DNA from: DATBGS01 sp036557885
GTDB taxonomy: Bacteria; Chloroflexota; Ktedonobacteria; Ktedonobacterales; DATBGS01
Direction: 5' to 3'
DNA: 64,000 nucleotides
NCBI GenBank assembly: GCA_036557885.1
Contig: DATBGS010000075.1
Location: forward strand, 46,216 to 110,215
Of the stretch, positions 33,796-40,920 are shown in pieces. The position numbers were made by a program, and so were the translations under genes. Numbering within the stretch: the first letter of the stretch is position 1; each line of letters begins with the position of its first letter. The notes under the pieces are model-generated. The model was not told the origin of the DNA and made no database searches. It was given only the letters and a program-made list of their open reading frames with translations.

Positions 33796-34542
33796 CTATC
33801 TGTGCCGTTCTCCATCTGGCGTCGCCTGCTCGCGGCGATTCTGCTTCACCGCGTCAAGCGTAGCAAGGAACACCTGACTGGCTGCTTCTTTGAGCATGTC
33901 TTTGATGCCAAAGACCGGCCCATTAACGCGCATCACCTTCACCGAACCCATATAAGTCTTCAGACGAATCTCCAGATGGGGCGCGGATTCCGCCGGGGTG
34001 CCCTGCGGCGGATAATCCTCTTCGTTGAGGTGACAGAAAATGCCATTGCGCTCCTCACCGAACGCCTTGGCCTCACCAATCAGCGCGAAGGCCCGCACCG
34101 TGACATGCACTTCGCGCGGCACATACACAATTGCCTCGCCCACTGGCACAATCACTTCCAAAATACCCTGCTGCGGCAGCGCGGCCAGGCTCAGGTCGAG
34201 CTTGATCTGCCCCATCCACAGCCGCACAATCGTATACGGCTCCATCTGCCAGGGCCGCCGCATGCGTTTGAGTTCGCCAATTCCGCCCACAATGCGCTGT
34301 GTGGGCAGCGGCGCGACTGGTGCGACTGGCGTTAATGCCTGCGCTTGCTGAGTGAAGACGCTGGTCTGGGTGGCCGCCGGAAGCTCAGACACAATGGCCT
34401 GGCACTGCTCCGGCGTTTGCGCCTGCAAAATCGCGTTTAACGCATAGCGGAACTGCTCAAAGGAGAGTTCTCCACGCTCATAGCGGCTGCGCACCTCTCG
34501 AATCGCCTCCTGCTGCGCTGAAGTGGCCGGTTGCTGCTGCAT
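33796..34542 (-). CDS. LiaF-like paralogue
   Basis: 248 residues from ATG 34542 with AAGGAGG at 9 bases. It shares the helical start 'QEAIREVRSRYERGELSFEQFRYAL' and the phrase 'AQTPEQCQAI' with the downstream protein. The beta-domain turns have diverged: 'VRLWMGQIKLDLSLAALP' and 'TYMGSVKVMRVNG' replace IMGG. Tandem duplication is evident. The right end of the TnpB element lies about 50 bases upstream of this gene, so the native promoter may have been displaced. Role unknown, probably envelope stress (family-based inference). Confidence 0.75.
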   Translation of the reverse strand: MQQQPATSAQQEAIREVRSRYERGELSFEQFRYALNAILQAQTPEQCQAIVSELPAATQTSVFTQQAQALTPVAPVAPLPTQRIVGGIGELKRMRRPWQMEPYTIVRLWMGQIKLDLSLAALPQQGILEVIVPVGEAIVYVPREVHVTVRAFALIGEAKAFGEERNGIFCHLNEEDYPPQGTPAESAPHLEIRLKTYMGSVKVMRVNGPVFGIKDMLKEAASQVFLATLDAVKQNRREQATPDGERHR

Positions 34543-34602
34543 CTCTGGAAACCTCCTTCGTCGGATAATGAGAATTGCTCGCGTTTGTTTGTAGTTTGAC
34601 AC

Positions 34603-34640
34603 TCCCCCGGATAAATCCAGGGGGATTCTTCGTTCATCCA
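34603..34640 (-). ncRNA. probable omega RNA 3' scaffold hairpin at the TnpB right end
   Basis: Directly after the tnpB stop, the minus strand folds into a stem of six G/C-rich pairs plus two inner pairs, then GTGTCAA. In IS605-family elements the omega RNA covers the tnpB 3' end and this right-end hairpin, and the bases beyond the element act as the guide. Its 5' boundary lies inside tnpB and cannot be set here. Confidence 0.5.
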
Positions 34641-35896
34641 ACCCGTTTGCGGCGTGCTCTGGCGAACACGTTCGTAGAGGCGGTCTGTCCCGAAGCGTTT
34701 TGTTCCGCCAAAGCGGAACCCGTTTCCGCTTGCCCAGCGGTACGGTGCGCAGCCAGCCACGCGAGCGCGGCGGCCAAGATATTGAGCGCTGCGTTCCAAT
34801 CTCGGTCTAAAATCAGGCCACATTGGGGGCAGACATGGGTGCGCTGGCTCAAGCTCTTTTGCACCCGACAGCCACACCCGCTACAGTCTTGCGTGGTGAA
34901 GCGGGGCGAAACCGCAATGACGGGCACCTGGGCCATCACCCCATAGGAGCGCACCCAACTGAGGAAGAGTCCCCAACTGGCATCGCTGATGCTCTTTGCC
35001 AGATGGTGATTCTTGACCAAATGAGCAATCTTCAAGTCCTCGTAGGCAATCATATCGCTAGATATGATAAGCGCCCTTGCCGTTTTGCGGGCAAAGTCCT
35101 GACGCTGCCTCCTCACCTTGAGATAGCCTTTTGCGAGTTTCTTGATCGCTTGCTTACGATTGTTGCTGCCCTTCTTTTTCCGAGAGACCCGCCGATGGAG
35201 GCGCTTGAGTTGCTTTTCTGCCTTGCGCAGATAGCGGGGATTGGCAACCGTGTTTCCTTCTGAGTCGGTATAGAAGGACTTCAAGCCCACATCAATGCCC
35301 ACCTGTTTGCCAGTGGATTCATGGGGCAGGGTCCGCTCCGCTTTCACCGCAAACTGGACGTAGTAGCCGTCGGCCCGTTTCACCAAACGCACCCGCTTGA
35401 TCTGCCCAACCGGGAAGGTGGCAATCGGGCGCGCTTTCTTGCGTTTGGGATTGGTGCCGATCATCTTGAGCATGCCAATGCCGTATCCATCCGTGAAGGT
35501 GACGTGCTGCCCATCCGGCTCCAGCTTCCACCCCGTTGCCTTGTATTCAACCGAGCGGTTGTCATGCTGAAACTGCGGATAGCCCTTCTTGCCCGGCTTC
35601 TTTTCCTTGCAGTTTTTGTAGAAGCGGGCAATGGAGAGCCAGGCCCGGTCTGCACTGGTCTGGCGGGCTTGGGAGTTGAGGCGGGCCGCAAAGGAGAACT
35701 CTTTCGCAAGCTGAGCACAATAGACTTGCAGGTCATTGTCGCCAATGCCGCGCCCATCCATCCAGAGGCGCAGACATTTGTTCCTAATGAACTGCACGGT
35801 CCTGATAGCTTCGTCAATGGCGCACGTCTGGACCTGGTTGACTCTCAGTTTGTACTCCAGAATTAGCACGGATGCCTCGCTTTTTGGCCCCTTCAC
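34634..35896 (-). CDS. tnpB: TnpB RNA-guided endonuclease (IS605 OrfB family)
   Basis: 420 residues with a GTG start at 35896 (a second GTG at 35872 is possible). The RuvC-like catalytic triad is complete: Asp in 'QVGIDVGLKSFYTDSEGN', Glu in 'IAYEDLKIAHLVKN', Asp in 'LILDRDWNAALNIL'. The zinc finger is intact ('QDCSGCGCRVQKSLSQ' and 'HVCPQCG'). N-terminal 'LEYKLRVNQVQTCAIDEAIR' is the usual helical start. TnpB proteins are RNA-guided DNA nucleases that promote retention of the element. Length and motifs suggest it is active. Its start overlaps the ribbon-helix-helix gene. Confidence 0.93.
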   Translation of the reverse strand: MKGPKSEASVLILEYKLRVNQVQTCAIDEAIRTVQFIRNKCLRLWMDGRGIGDNDLQVYCAQLAKEFSFAARLNSQARQTSADRAWLSIARFYKNCKEKKPGKKGYPQFQHDNRSVEYKATGWKLEPDGQHVTFTDGYGIGMLKMIGTNPKRKKARPIATFPVGQIKRVRLVKRADGYYVQFAVKAERTLPHESTGKQVGIDVGLKSFYTDSEGNTVANPRYLRKAEKQLKRLHRRVSRKKKGSNNRKQAIKKLAKGYLKVRRQRQDFARKTARALIISSDMIAYEDLKIAHLVKNHHLAKSISDASWGLFLSWVRSYGVMAQVPVIAVSPRFTTQDCSGCGCRVQKSLSQRTHVCPQCGLILDRDWNAALNILAAALAWLAAHRTAGQAETGSALAEQNASGQTASTNVFARARRKRVG

Positions 35897-36005
35897 GAAT
35901 CAAGATTTCCAGCATTGCCGTATGCGAGATGCTGGTTTCACGCGCCATCCGGTCTAAGAGGGCGCGGGCTTGATCACTGATGCGAAAACTGGTTGGATAT
36001 TTCAT
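35814..36005 (-). CDS. ribbon-helix-helix (CopG/Arc-like) protein linked to tnpB
   Basis: 63 residues. 'PTSFRISDQARALLDRMARE' gives the N-terminal strand and first helix, 'SHTAMLEILIREGAKKRG' the second helix, as in small ribbon-helix-helix repressors. It overlaps the start of tnpB by 83 bases in another frame, indicating coupled expression. A perfect 9-base inverted repeat just upstream is a candidate operator, so it may repress its own and tnpB expression (inference). Confidence 0.75.
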   Translation of the reverse strand: MKYPTSFRISDQARALLDRMARETSISHTAMLEILIREGAKKRGIRANSGVQTESQPGPDVRH

Positions 36006-36011
36006 AGTGCT

Positions 36012-36036
36012 AGTGTAGCATCTCCTGTGCTACACT
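36012..36036 (-). promoter_or_regulatory. inverted repeat with ribosome-binding site in its loop
   Basis: AGTGTAGCA-TCTCCTG-TGCTACACT, perfect 9-base arms, 7-31 bases before the ribbon-helix-helix ATG. On the minus strand the loop reads CAGGAGA, so the only Shine-Dalgarno-like sequence lies in the hairpin loop. It could be a DNA operator, an RNA control element, or both. Confidence 0.5.
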
Positions 36037-36136
36037 GCAAGCAGAGACGGAGGCCATTCCTCCCCCAACTAAAGATCGGGGGCGCATCTCCCCCGTTTCT
36101 GTAACACAAGGCGCCATACCAGCATGAAATGCGCCC

Positions 36137-36165
36137 TTGACACAACCAAAAGAGGCAGATACACT
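36137..36165 (+). promoter_or_regulatory. predicted promoter of EamA transporter
   Basis: TTGACA (36137-36142), 17-base spacer, TACACT (36160-36165), 65 bases before the ATG at 36230. Confidence 0.6.
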
Positions 36166-36229
36166 TCCTTTACGTTTTGCCCGCATCCTTGTTGCATCTC
36201 TACGAAGAAAGAAGAAAGTACGTATCCTT

Positions 36230-37198
36230 ATGGCCCTGAGCAAAAGCGCCACCCTGAGCGCGGTCCAACGCTTCTCCACTACTCGCGCTGGCGCCTGGGC
36301 CATGCTGATCTTCTCGAATGCGCTCTTTGCCGGGTCATATGTCAGCGCCAAGCTGACACTGCGCGAGATTTCGCCCATCATGATCAACGTCTTACGCTTT
36401 AGCCTGGCCTCGCTGGTGCTGCTGCCCATTGTGATTGCCGGACGCAAGCGTCTGCGCTTTCCGGCGCGCATGCTGCCGCGCTTTGCCGGGTTGGTGCTGA
36501 TGGGCTTTGTATTGAACAAGCTGCTTGAATATGCGGGACTCAACCTCACCACCGCCAGCGACACCGCGCTGCTCATCTCCACCGAAACCATCTTTACCGC
36601 CATCCTCTCCTGGGTCGTCCTGCGCGAGCATTTCAGCCGCGCCGTTGCCCTGGCGCTGGGGGTTGGCCTGGCGGGGGTCTATCTGATTATTGAGCGCGGG
36701 TTCATCCCTCACCTGGAGGACGCGGCAGGCGGCACCGGAGCGCGGGTGCTGGGCGATTTGCTGGTGATCGGCGCGCTGCTCTTTGAGTCGGGCTATACTG
36801 TCAGTGGCAAGTCCTTGCTCAGCCGCTTTCCGCCGCTGCTAATTACGGCTGCTTCTGTCATCGGCAGCCTGGTCTTCTGGCTGCCCCTGGGGGCAGAAGA
36901 AGTCATCCGCACCGGCTGGCCGGAGCTTTCGTTCCAGGGCTGGTTTGGCGTGGCGTGGCTGGCAATCTGCGTAACCGTCATCGGCTATTTTCTCTGGTTC
37001 CAGGCGCTCACGGTGGTGGATGCCACCAGCGCGGCGTCCTCGCTCTTTGTGCAGCCGCTCCTGGGGACGCTGAGCGCCATCATCTTCCTGGGCGAAGGGC
37101 TGACCTGGGCCACCATCGCCGGGGGTATGTTGATTCTGGTAAGCGTCTATTTTGTATCGCGCCCCAAAGGGGCCGCCGTCCAAACACCAGCGGAATAG
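36230..37198 (+). CDS. EamA/DMT-family transporter
   Basis: 322 residues from ATG 36230, with ten predicted helices in two EamA repeats. The first repeat has 'LIFSNALFAGSYVSAKLTLREISPIMINVLRF' and 'LNLTTASDTALLISTETIFTAILSW'; the second 'VIGALLFESGYTVSGKSLLSRFPPLLI' and 'VDATSAASSLFVQPLLGTLSAIIFLGE'. Family members export or import metabolites such as amino acids and nucleosides; the substrate is not predictable. The ribokinase gene starts 12 bases after the stop, so the pair may handle a pentose or nucleoside (inference). Confidence 0.9.
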   Translation: MALSKSATLSAVQRFSTTRAGAWAMLIFSNALFAGSYVSAKLTLREISPIMINVLRFSLASLVLLPIVIAGRKRLRFPARMLPRFAGLVLMGFVLNKLLEYAGLNLTTASDTALLISTETIFTAILSWVVLREHFSRAVALALGVGLAGVYLIIERGFIPHLEDAAGGTGARVLGDLLVIGALLFESGYTVSGKSLLSRFPPLLITAASVIGSLVFWLPLGAEEVIRTGWPELSFQGWFGVAWLAICVTVIGYFLWFQALTVVDATSAASSLFVQPLLGTLSAIIFLGEGLTWATIAGGMLILVSVYFVSRPKGAAVQTPAE

Positions 37199-37210
37199 GG
37201 GAGGGTCTTC

Positions 37211-38158
37211 ATGTCGCAAACGCCGCAGCCTGCCTCTGGCCGGGTCACGGTCATTGGCAGCTTTATGACCGATCTGGTGGTGCGCGTCCCTCGCCGCCCG
37301 ATGGCAGGCGAAACGCTCATCGGCACCGAGTTTGGCATGTTCGTGGGCGGCAAAGGCAACAACCAGGCCATCGCCGCCGCCCGCTGCGGGGCAGAGGTGA
37401 CGATTATTGGCCGCGTGGGTGACGACATCTTTGCCCAGCCGCTCTTTGCAACCCTGGCCGACAACAACATTGCCAGCCAGCATGTCACCCGCGACCCGGA
37501 TACCGGCACCGGCACCGCCATGATCATCGTTGACCCCAGCGGCCAGAACAGCATCGTCATCACGCCCCGCGCCAACCTGCGCCTGACGCCAGAGCACCTT
37601 CAGCAGGCACGCGCGGCATTCATCGGCGCCAAAGTCGTCATGGCCCAGCTTGAAATCTCGCTAGAGACGGTGCTGGCCGGGGCGCGGCTGGCGCGTGAAG
37701 CGGGCGCGCGTTTCCTCTTGAATCCGGCGCCCGCGCCTGGCGAAGCCCTTCCCGCCGAACTGCTGCGCCTCACCAACATCATCACGCCCAACGAAGTGGA
37801 GGCCGCGCAGCTTACCGGCATCCCCACCGATGACCAGGATGGCGCGCTGCGTGCCGCCCGAAAACTACTGGAGCTTGGCCCGCAGGACGTGATCTTGACG
37901 TTGGGAGCGCGGGGTGCGCTGTGGGTCAACTATCAGCATGTCCTGCACATTCCTGTTATTCCAGTCACCCAGGTAGACGCCACCGCCGCAGGCGATGCGT
38001 TTTGCGGCGCGCTGGCAGCAGCCCTGGCGCTAGACCTGCCAATGGAAGAGGCATTGCGCTGGGCCAACGCCGCAGGCGCGCTGGCCGTCACGCACCTGGG
38101 CGCCTCGCCCTCGCTGCCCACCCGCGCCGAGGTAGAACAACTGTTAGCCAGCCAATAG
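37211..38158 (+). CDS. rbsK: ribokinase-like PfkB sugar kinase
   Basis: 315 residues with a GGGGAGGG site. PfkB family signatures: 'GGKGNNQAIAAARCGA' near 40-55 for the substrate site, 'NPAPAPGEALPAELL' and 'ITPNEVEAAQLTG' typical of ribokinase, and the C-terminal 'VDATAAGDAFCGALAAALA' with the catalytic Asp and anion hole. It phosphorylates D-ribose or a related sugar with ATP in the cytosol. Deoxyribokinase or another PfkB sugar kinase cannot be excluded. It follows the EamA gene by 12 bases and precedes the next gene by 25. Confidence 0.9.
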   Translation: MSQTPQPASGRVTVIGSFMTDLVVRVPRRPMAGETLIGTEFGMFVGGKGNNQAIAAARCGAEVTIIGRVGDDIFAQPLFATLADNNIASQHVTRDPDTGTGTAMIIVDPSGQNSIVITPRANLRLTPEHLQQARAAFIGAKVVMAQLEISLETVLAGARLAREAGARFLLNPAPAPGEALPAELLRLTNIITPNEVEAAQLTGIPTDDQDGALRAARKLLELGPQDVILTLGARGALWVNYQHVLHIPVIPVTQVDATAAGDAFCGALAAALALDLPMEEALRWANAAGALAVTHLGASPSLPTRAEVEQLLASQ

Positions 38159-38183
38159 CGGCCAGGCCGCAGGAAGGCTATTC

Positions 38184-39035
38184 ATGAGCAACGCGAAAAC
38201 TCCCGCCGAAGACTATCCAACCATGATGGGGGCAGTAGTAGAGTGGCTGGTTGATCTTTCGCAGCGCCGGATGGATGAGGCCAGGCGCAACCTGGCCTCC
38301 GCCGAGATGGTGCTGGGCGGGCTGGGCTATGAGGAGCAGAGCGAAAGCCTGCATGCCGAAACCGTTGATCTGCCCGCGCCACAACGCAGCCTCTCGCGGC
38401 TGGCTAGCTGGTTTGGCGAAGTGGAACGCGAATTAGAGGAGCGGCGCAGCCTGATCTTGCGCCAGCACTGGGAAAGCATGGCCGGAGAATACGCGCTGGT
38501 CGCCATGCAAAATCTGACTGAAGCACGCCAATACCTGGGGCTGGCGCAATCCGCCGTCGCGGGCGTGCTGGTCAGCCTGGCGGCCAACAAGCTCAACGCC
38601 TGGGAGAAGCAAACCAAACTCTACGGCGTGCGGCTCTATCTGGAGCGAACGGAAACCGCCATCACCTGGGCCATCGAGAGCGCCACCAACGGCCTGCGCC
38701 AGTACGAACTGGATGCTGGCCCCCGCCGCCCGCCGCCGCCCACCGCGCCGCGCATCAGCACAGGCGCCGTCTCCTTCCGTCCACCAGCGCCAGAAACCGC
38801 CGCTGCGCCCGCGCAGCCCACCACTCAACCCGGCGCTTCTCCCCCTCGACAGGGAGCGAGGGCAGGCCAAATGGGGGAGACGCCGGGGCTACCCCCCAAA
38901 GCGGGGGCACAGCACACAGCGCCGCCCGCAACAGAAACCCCGCAATCGCCCCAGGCTGACCCTCCAGCACCTCCCAACGCGCGGCGCTCCGGCTGGTTTG
39001 ACCGCCTGCGCCGCCGCAAACAGGCGCGCAACTAG
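38184..39035 (+). CDS. hypothetical helical protein with repeat-derived Pro-rich tail
   Basis: 283 residues with an AGGAAGG site. Residues 1-185 are helical and charged ('GEVERELEERRSLILRQHWE', 'VSLAANKLNAWEKQTKLYG'). The rest is low-complexity Pro/Ala/Thr ending in a basic segment (WFDRLRRRKQARN). Part of the tail (about residues 232-245, ETPGLPPKAGAQHT) is encoded by a copy of the dispersed repeat (38877-38920). No family recognised. Co-directional with ribokinase, 25 bases apart. Confidence 0.6.
   Translation: MSNAKTPAEDYPTMMGAVVEWLVDLSQRRMDEARRNLASAEMVLGGLGYEEQSESLHAETVDLPAPQRSLSRLASWFGEVERELEERRSLILRQHWESMAGEYALVAMQNLTEARQYLGLAQSAVAGVLVSLAANKLNAWEKQTKLYGVRLYLERTETAITWAIESATNGLRQYELDAGPRRPPPPTAPRISTGAVSFRPPAPETAAAPAQPTTQPGASPPRQGARAGQMGETPGLPPKAGAQHTAPPATETPQSPQADPPAPPNARRSGWFDRLRRRKQARN
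38877..38920. repeat. family A/B repeat fragment inside a coding region
   Basis: GACGCCGGGGCTACCCCCCA followed by AAGCGGGGGCACAGCACAC: the B arm CCGGGGCTAC joined to the A module CCCCCAAAGCGGGGGCAC. It is in frame within the 38184-39035 gene and encodes part of its disordered tail. Confidence 0.65.
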
Positions 39036-39276
39036 CGCCACGCTCCAGAAGCAGCCACACGCGCAGGCGCAGTGTGCCTGGCATAGTTCTTGCACCGTCT
39101 TTGATGCCCAATTGAAGTGCACGGATGCTGCCTCACGCACGACTCCGTGTCCCCGGCATGGCCCACGATATGCCAGACATATTTTGTACACCTGGGCCAT
39201 ATGCGTCCTTTTTAGGATGCCCCGGACTAAAAGAAGACAAATTCTGGAGCGAGTGCCTGCGATAGAGAGAACCGGA

Positions 39277-40857
39277 ATGCCAATGGAAACCATGCAAGCG
39301 CCCGATGTATTTGAGAACCTTGATTTTGACCCTGGGAGGCTGCTAGATAATCGCTATCAGATCGTCGCATCGTTGGGGCGAGGAGGCATGGGGCGAGTCT
39401 TTCGAGCATTCCATGTTCACCTGGACGCGCCGGTGGCGCTCAAAGAACTGGCCGTGCCAGACGAAGCCACTCCAGAGGAGAGCGAGCGAGCTATACGTCG
39501 GTTCTGCCGCGAGGCGCGTCTGCTCACCCGGCTGCGCCACCCCAACATTCCCCGCGTGCTCGATTATTTTACCGAAGATTCAGCCTGCTATTTGGTGATG
39601 GATTATGTGGAGGGGCCAACCCTGGCGCGCAAATTGGGTGCGGCAGACCTGCCGCCCGATGAACGCGCGCTGCCGCTCGACACTGCCCTGGAATACGCCA
39701 GCCAGCTTTGCAGCGTGCTGACGTATCTACACAACCAGGAACCAGCCGTCGTCTTTGGCGACCTCAAGCCCTCCAACGTCATTCTGACGCCCGATGGCCG
39801 GGCCGTCATGGTAGATTTTGGCATCGCCCGCCACTCGGCCAGCGAGGGCGATACCCCACCCTGGCAGCGGGGACTCGGCGGGCTGGGGCTGGGCGACTCC
39901 ACCAGCGACACACAACCGCTGGGCACGCCCGGCTACGCCGCGCCAGAACAATATGAACACGGGCAGCGTGCCGACCCACGCAGCGATATTTTTGCCCTGG
40001 GCGTGCTGCTGCATGAGATGGTCACTGGCAGCGCGCCGCCGCCCTTTCCGTTTGGCTTTCAGCCTGTGCGCGAAAGCAACCCTGATCTGCCGCTCGCGCT
40101 GGAGGAGATGATTGAGCGGGCACTATGTTTTGAGCCGGATGAGCGTTTCCAGAGCGCCGGAGAACTGCTTGAGGCGCTGCACATAGTTAGAGAACGGGTA
40201 GCGCTCCACCCGCGAGACACTGAAGAGATGGTGATTCCGGTTGAGTTGGAGGAGGAGCCAGCACAGATGATCGTGCCCACCCCAGGCAGAGCAGGGCGGG
40301 CGCAGCCAGGACTCCTGCGGCGCAGCCTGCTGATCTCTGTGGCAAGCGCCGGAATGATGGCACTCATAGCAATTGGGCTGCTCATCTTAGCGCTGAGCAG
40401 CGGAGCGCAAAATCTCGCCCAGGGCGACTTAGCGCACCCGCTCTCGGCAGTGCCAACGCCAACCGATAGCAGCACACCACAGCCAACCGCAACGGCAACA
40501 GCCACGCCCAGCCCAACGCCAACCGTTCCGGTGCTCCATCATCAGCCCATACCCAACAAGCCGCACCCAACGCCCACGCAGATGCCAACAGCGACCCCAA
40601 CGGCCTCTCCAACGGACACGCCTTCGCCCGCACCAACAGAGACGCCCACCAACACCCCAACGCCCGCTCCATCACCAACGCAGACACCCTCCCCATCGCC
40701 AACGCCAACCATGACGCCAACGCCCCTGGCAACTCCAACGTCAACCTCCACGCCTCCCACAACCCCAACGTCAACCTCCACACCTTCAGCAACTCCAACG
40801 CTCACGCCCAGCCCAACATCATCCTACCTCTTCATGCAAATTACAACGGCTCTATAG
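39277..40857 (+). CDS. membrane Ser/Thr protein kinase with Pro/Thr-rich tail, HRD replaced
   Basis: 526 residues from ATG 39277 (39283 also possible). Kinase domain: GRGGMG (34-39), Lys56 in VALK, DFG (180-182), APEQ. The usual HRD is Phe160-Gly161-Asp162 followed by LKPSN, so the catalytic Asp is kept but the Arg is not, as in non-RD kinases that do not need activation-loop phosphorylation. A membrane helix at about 349-375 is followed by an external tail of about 140 residues made of PTPT/SPTP repeats, a likely wall-spanning stalk. The upstream open frame to 38713 is an artefact of GC-rich sequence. A strong terminator follows. Confidence 0.88.
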   Translation: MPMETMQAPDVFENLDFDPGRLLDNRYQIVASLGRGGMGRVFRAFHVHLDAPVALKELAVPDEATPEESERAIRRFCREARLLTRLRHPNIPRVLDYFTEDSACYLVMDYVEGPTLARKLGAADLPPDERALPLDTALEYASQLCSVLTYLHNQEPAVVFGDLKPSNVILTPDGRAVMVDFGIARHSASEGDTPPWQRGLGGLGLGDSTSDTQPLGTPGYAAPEQYEHGQRADPRSDIFALGVLLHEMVTGSAPPPFPFGFQPVRESNPDLPLALEEMIERALCFEPDERFQSAGELLEALHIVRERVALHPRDTEEMVIPVELEEEPAQMIVPTPGRAGRAQPGLLRRSLLISVASAGMMALIAIGLLILALSSGAQNLAQGDLAHPLSAVPTPTDSSTPQPTATATATPSPTPTVPVLHHQPIPNKPHPTPTQMPTATPTASPTDTPSPAPTETPTNTPTPAPSPTQTPSPSPTPTMTPTPLATPTSTSTPPTTPTSTSTPSATPTLTPSPTSSYLFMQITTAL

Positions 40858-40869
40858 TAGAATCATCAC

Positions 40870-40912
40870 GCGGCGCCGTCTTCCCCCTGCGGGGACAGGC
40901 GGCGCCGCTTTT
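40870..40912. terminator. bidirectional-looking terminator between kinase and ABC exporter
   Basis: GCGGCGCC (40870-40877) and GGCGCCGC (40901-40908) pair perfectly, with an inner TCCCC/GGGGA stem, followed by TTTT. It separates the convergent kinase and ABC exporter genes. Confidence 0.75.
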
Positions 40913-40920
40913 GCAGCGCT

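Larger units (their letters stand above)
34590..36110 (-). mobile_element. IS605/IS1341-type element carrying tnpB but no tnpA
   Basis: The element holds a ribbon-helix-helix gene and tnpB on the minus strand. The right end has the hairpin TCCCCC-GG-ATAAAT-CC-A-GGGGGA (34603-34625) followed by GTGTCAA on the minus strand, a common right end of such elements and the site of the guide (omega) RNA. The left region (about 36060-36110) has GGGGG-CGCATCT-CCCCC. Exact ends are uncertain. No transposase tnpA is present, so movement would need one in trans. Confidence 0.75.

Noticed and set aside
34543..34641. 33-residue N-terminal extension of the upstream LiaF-like protein
   Set aside because: It reads through the TnpB element end; ATG 34542 has a perfect AAGGAGG site.
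38713..39276. 188-residue N-terminal extension of the kinase at 39277
   Set aside because: Overlaps the preceding gene in another frame and has no start signal; the kinase begins normally at 39277.
40440..40830. tandem CCAACGCC-like repeats
   Set aside because: Explained by Pro/Thr codons in the kinase's external stalk rather than a separate DNA element.
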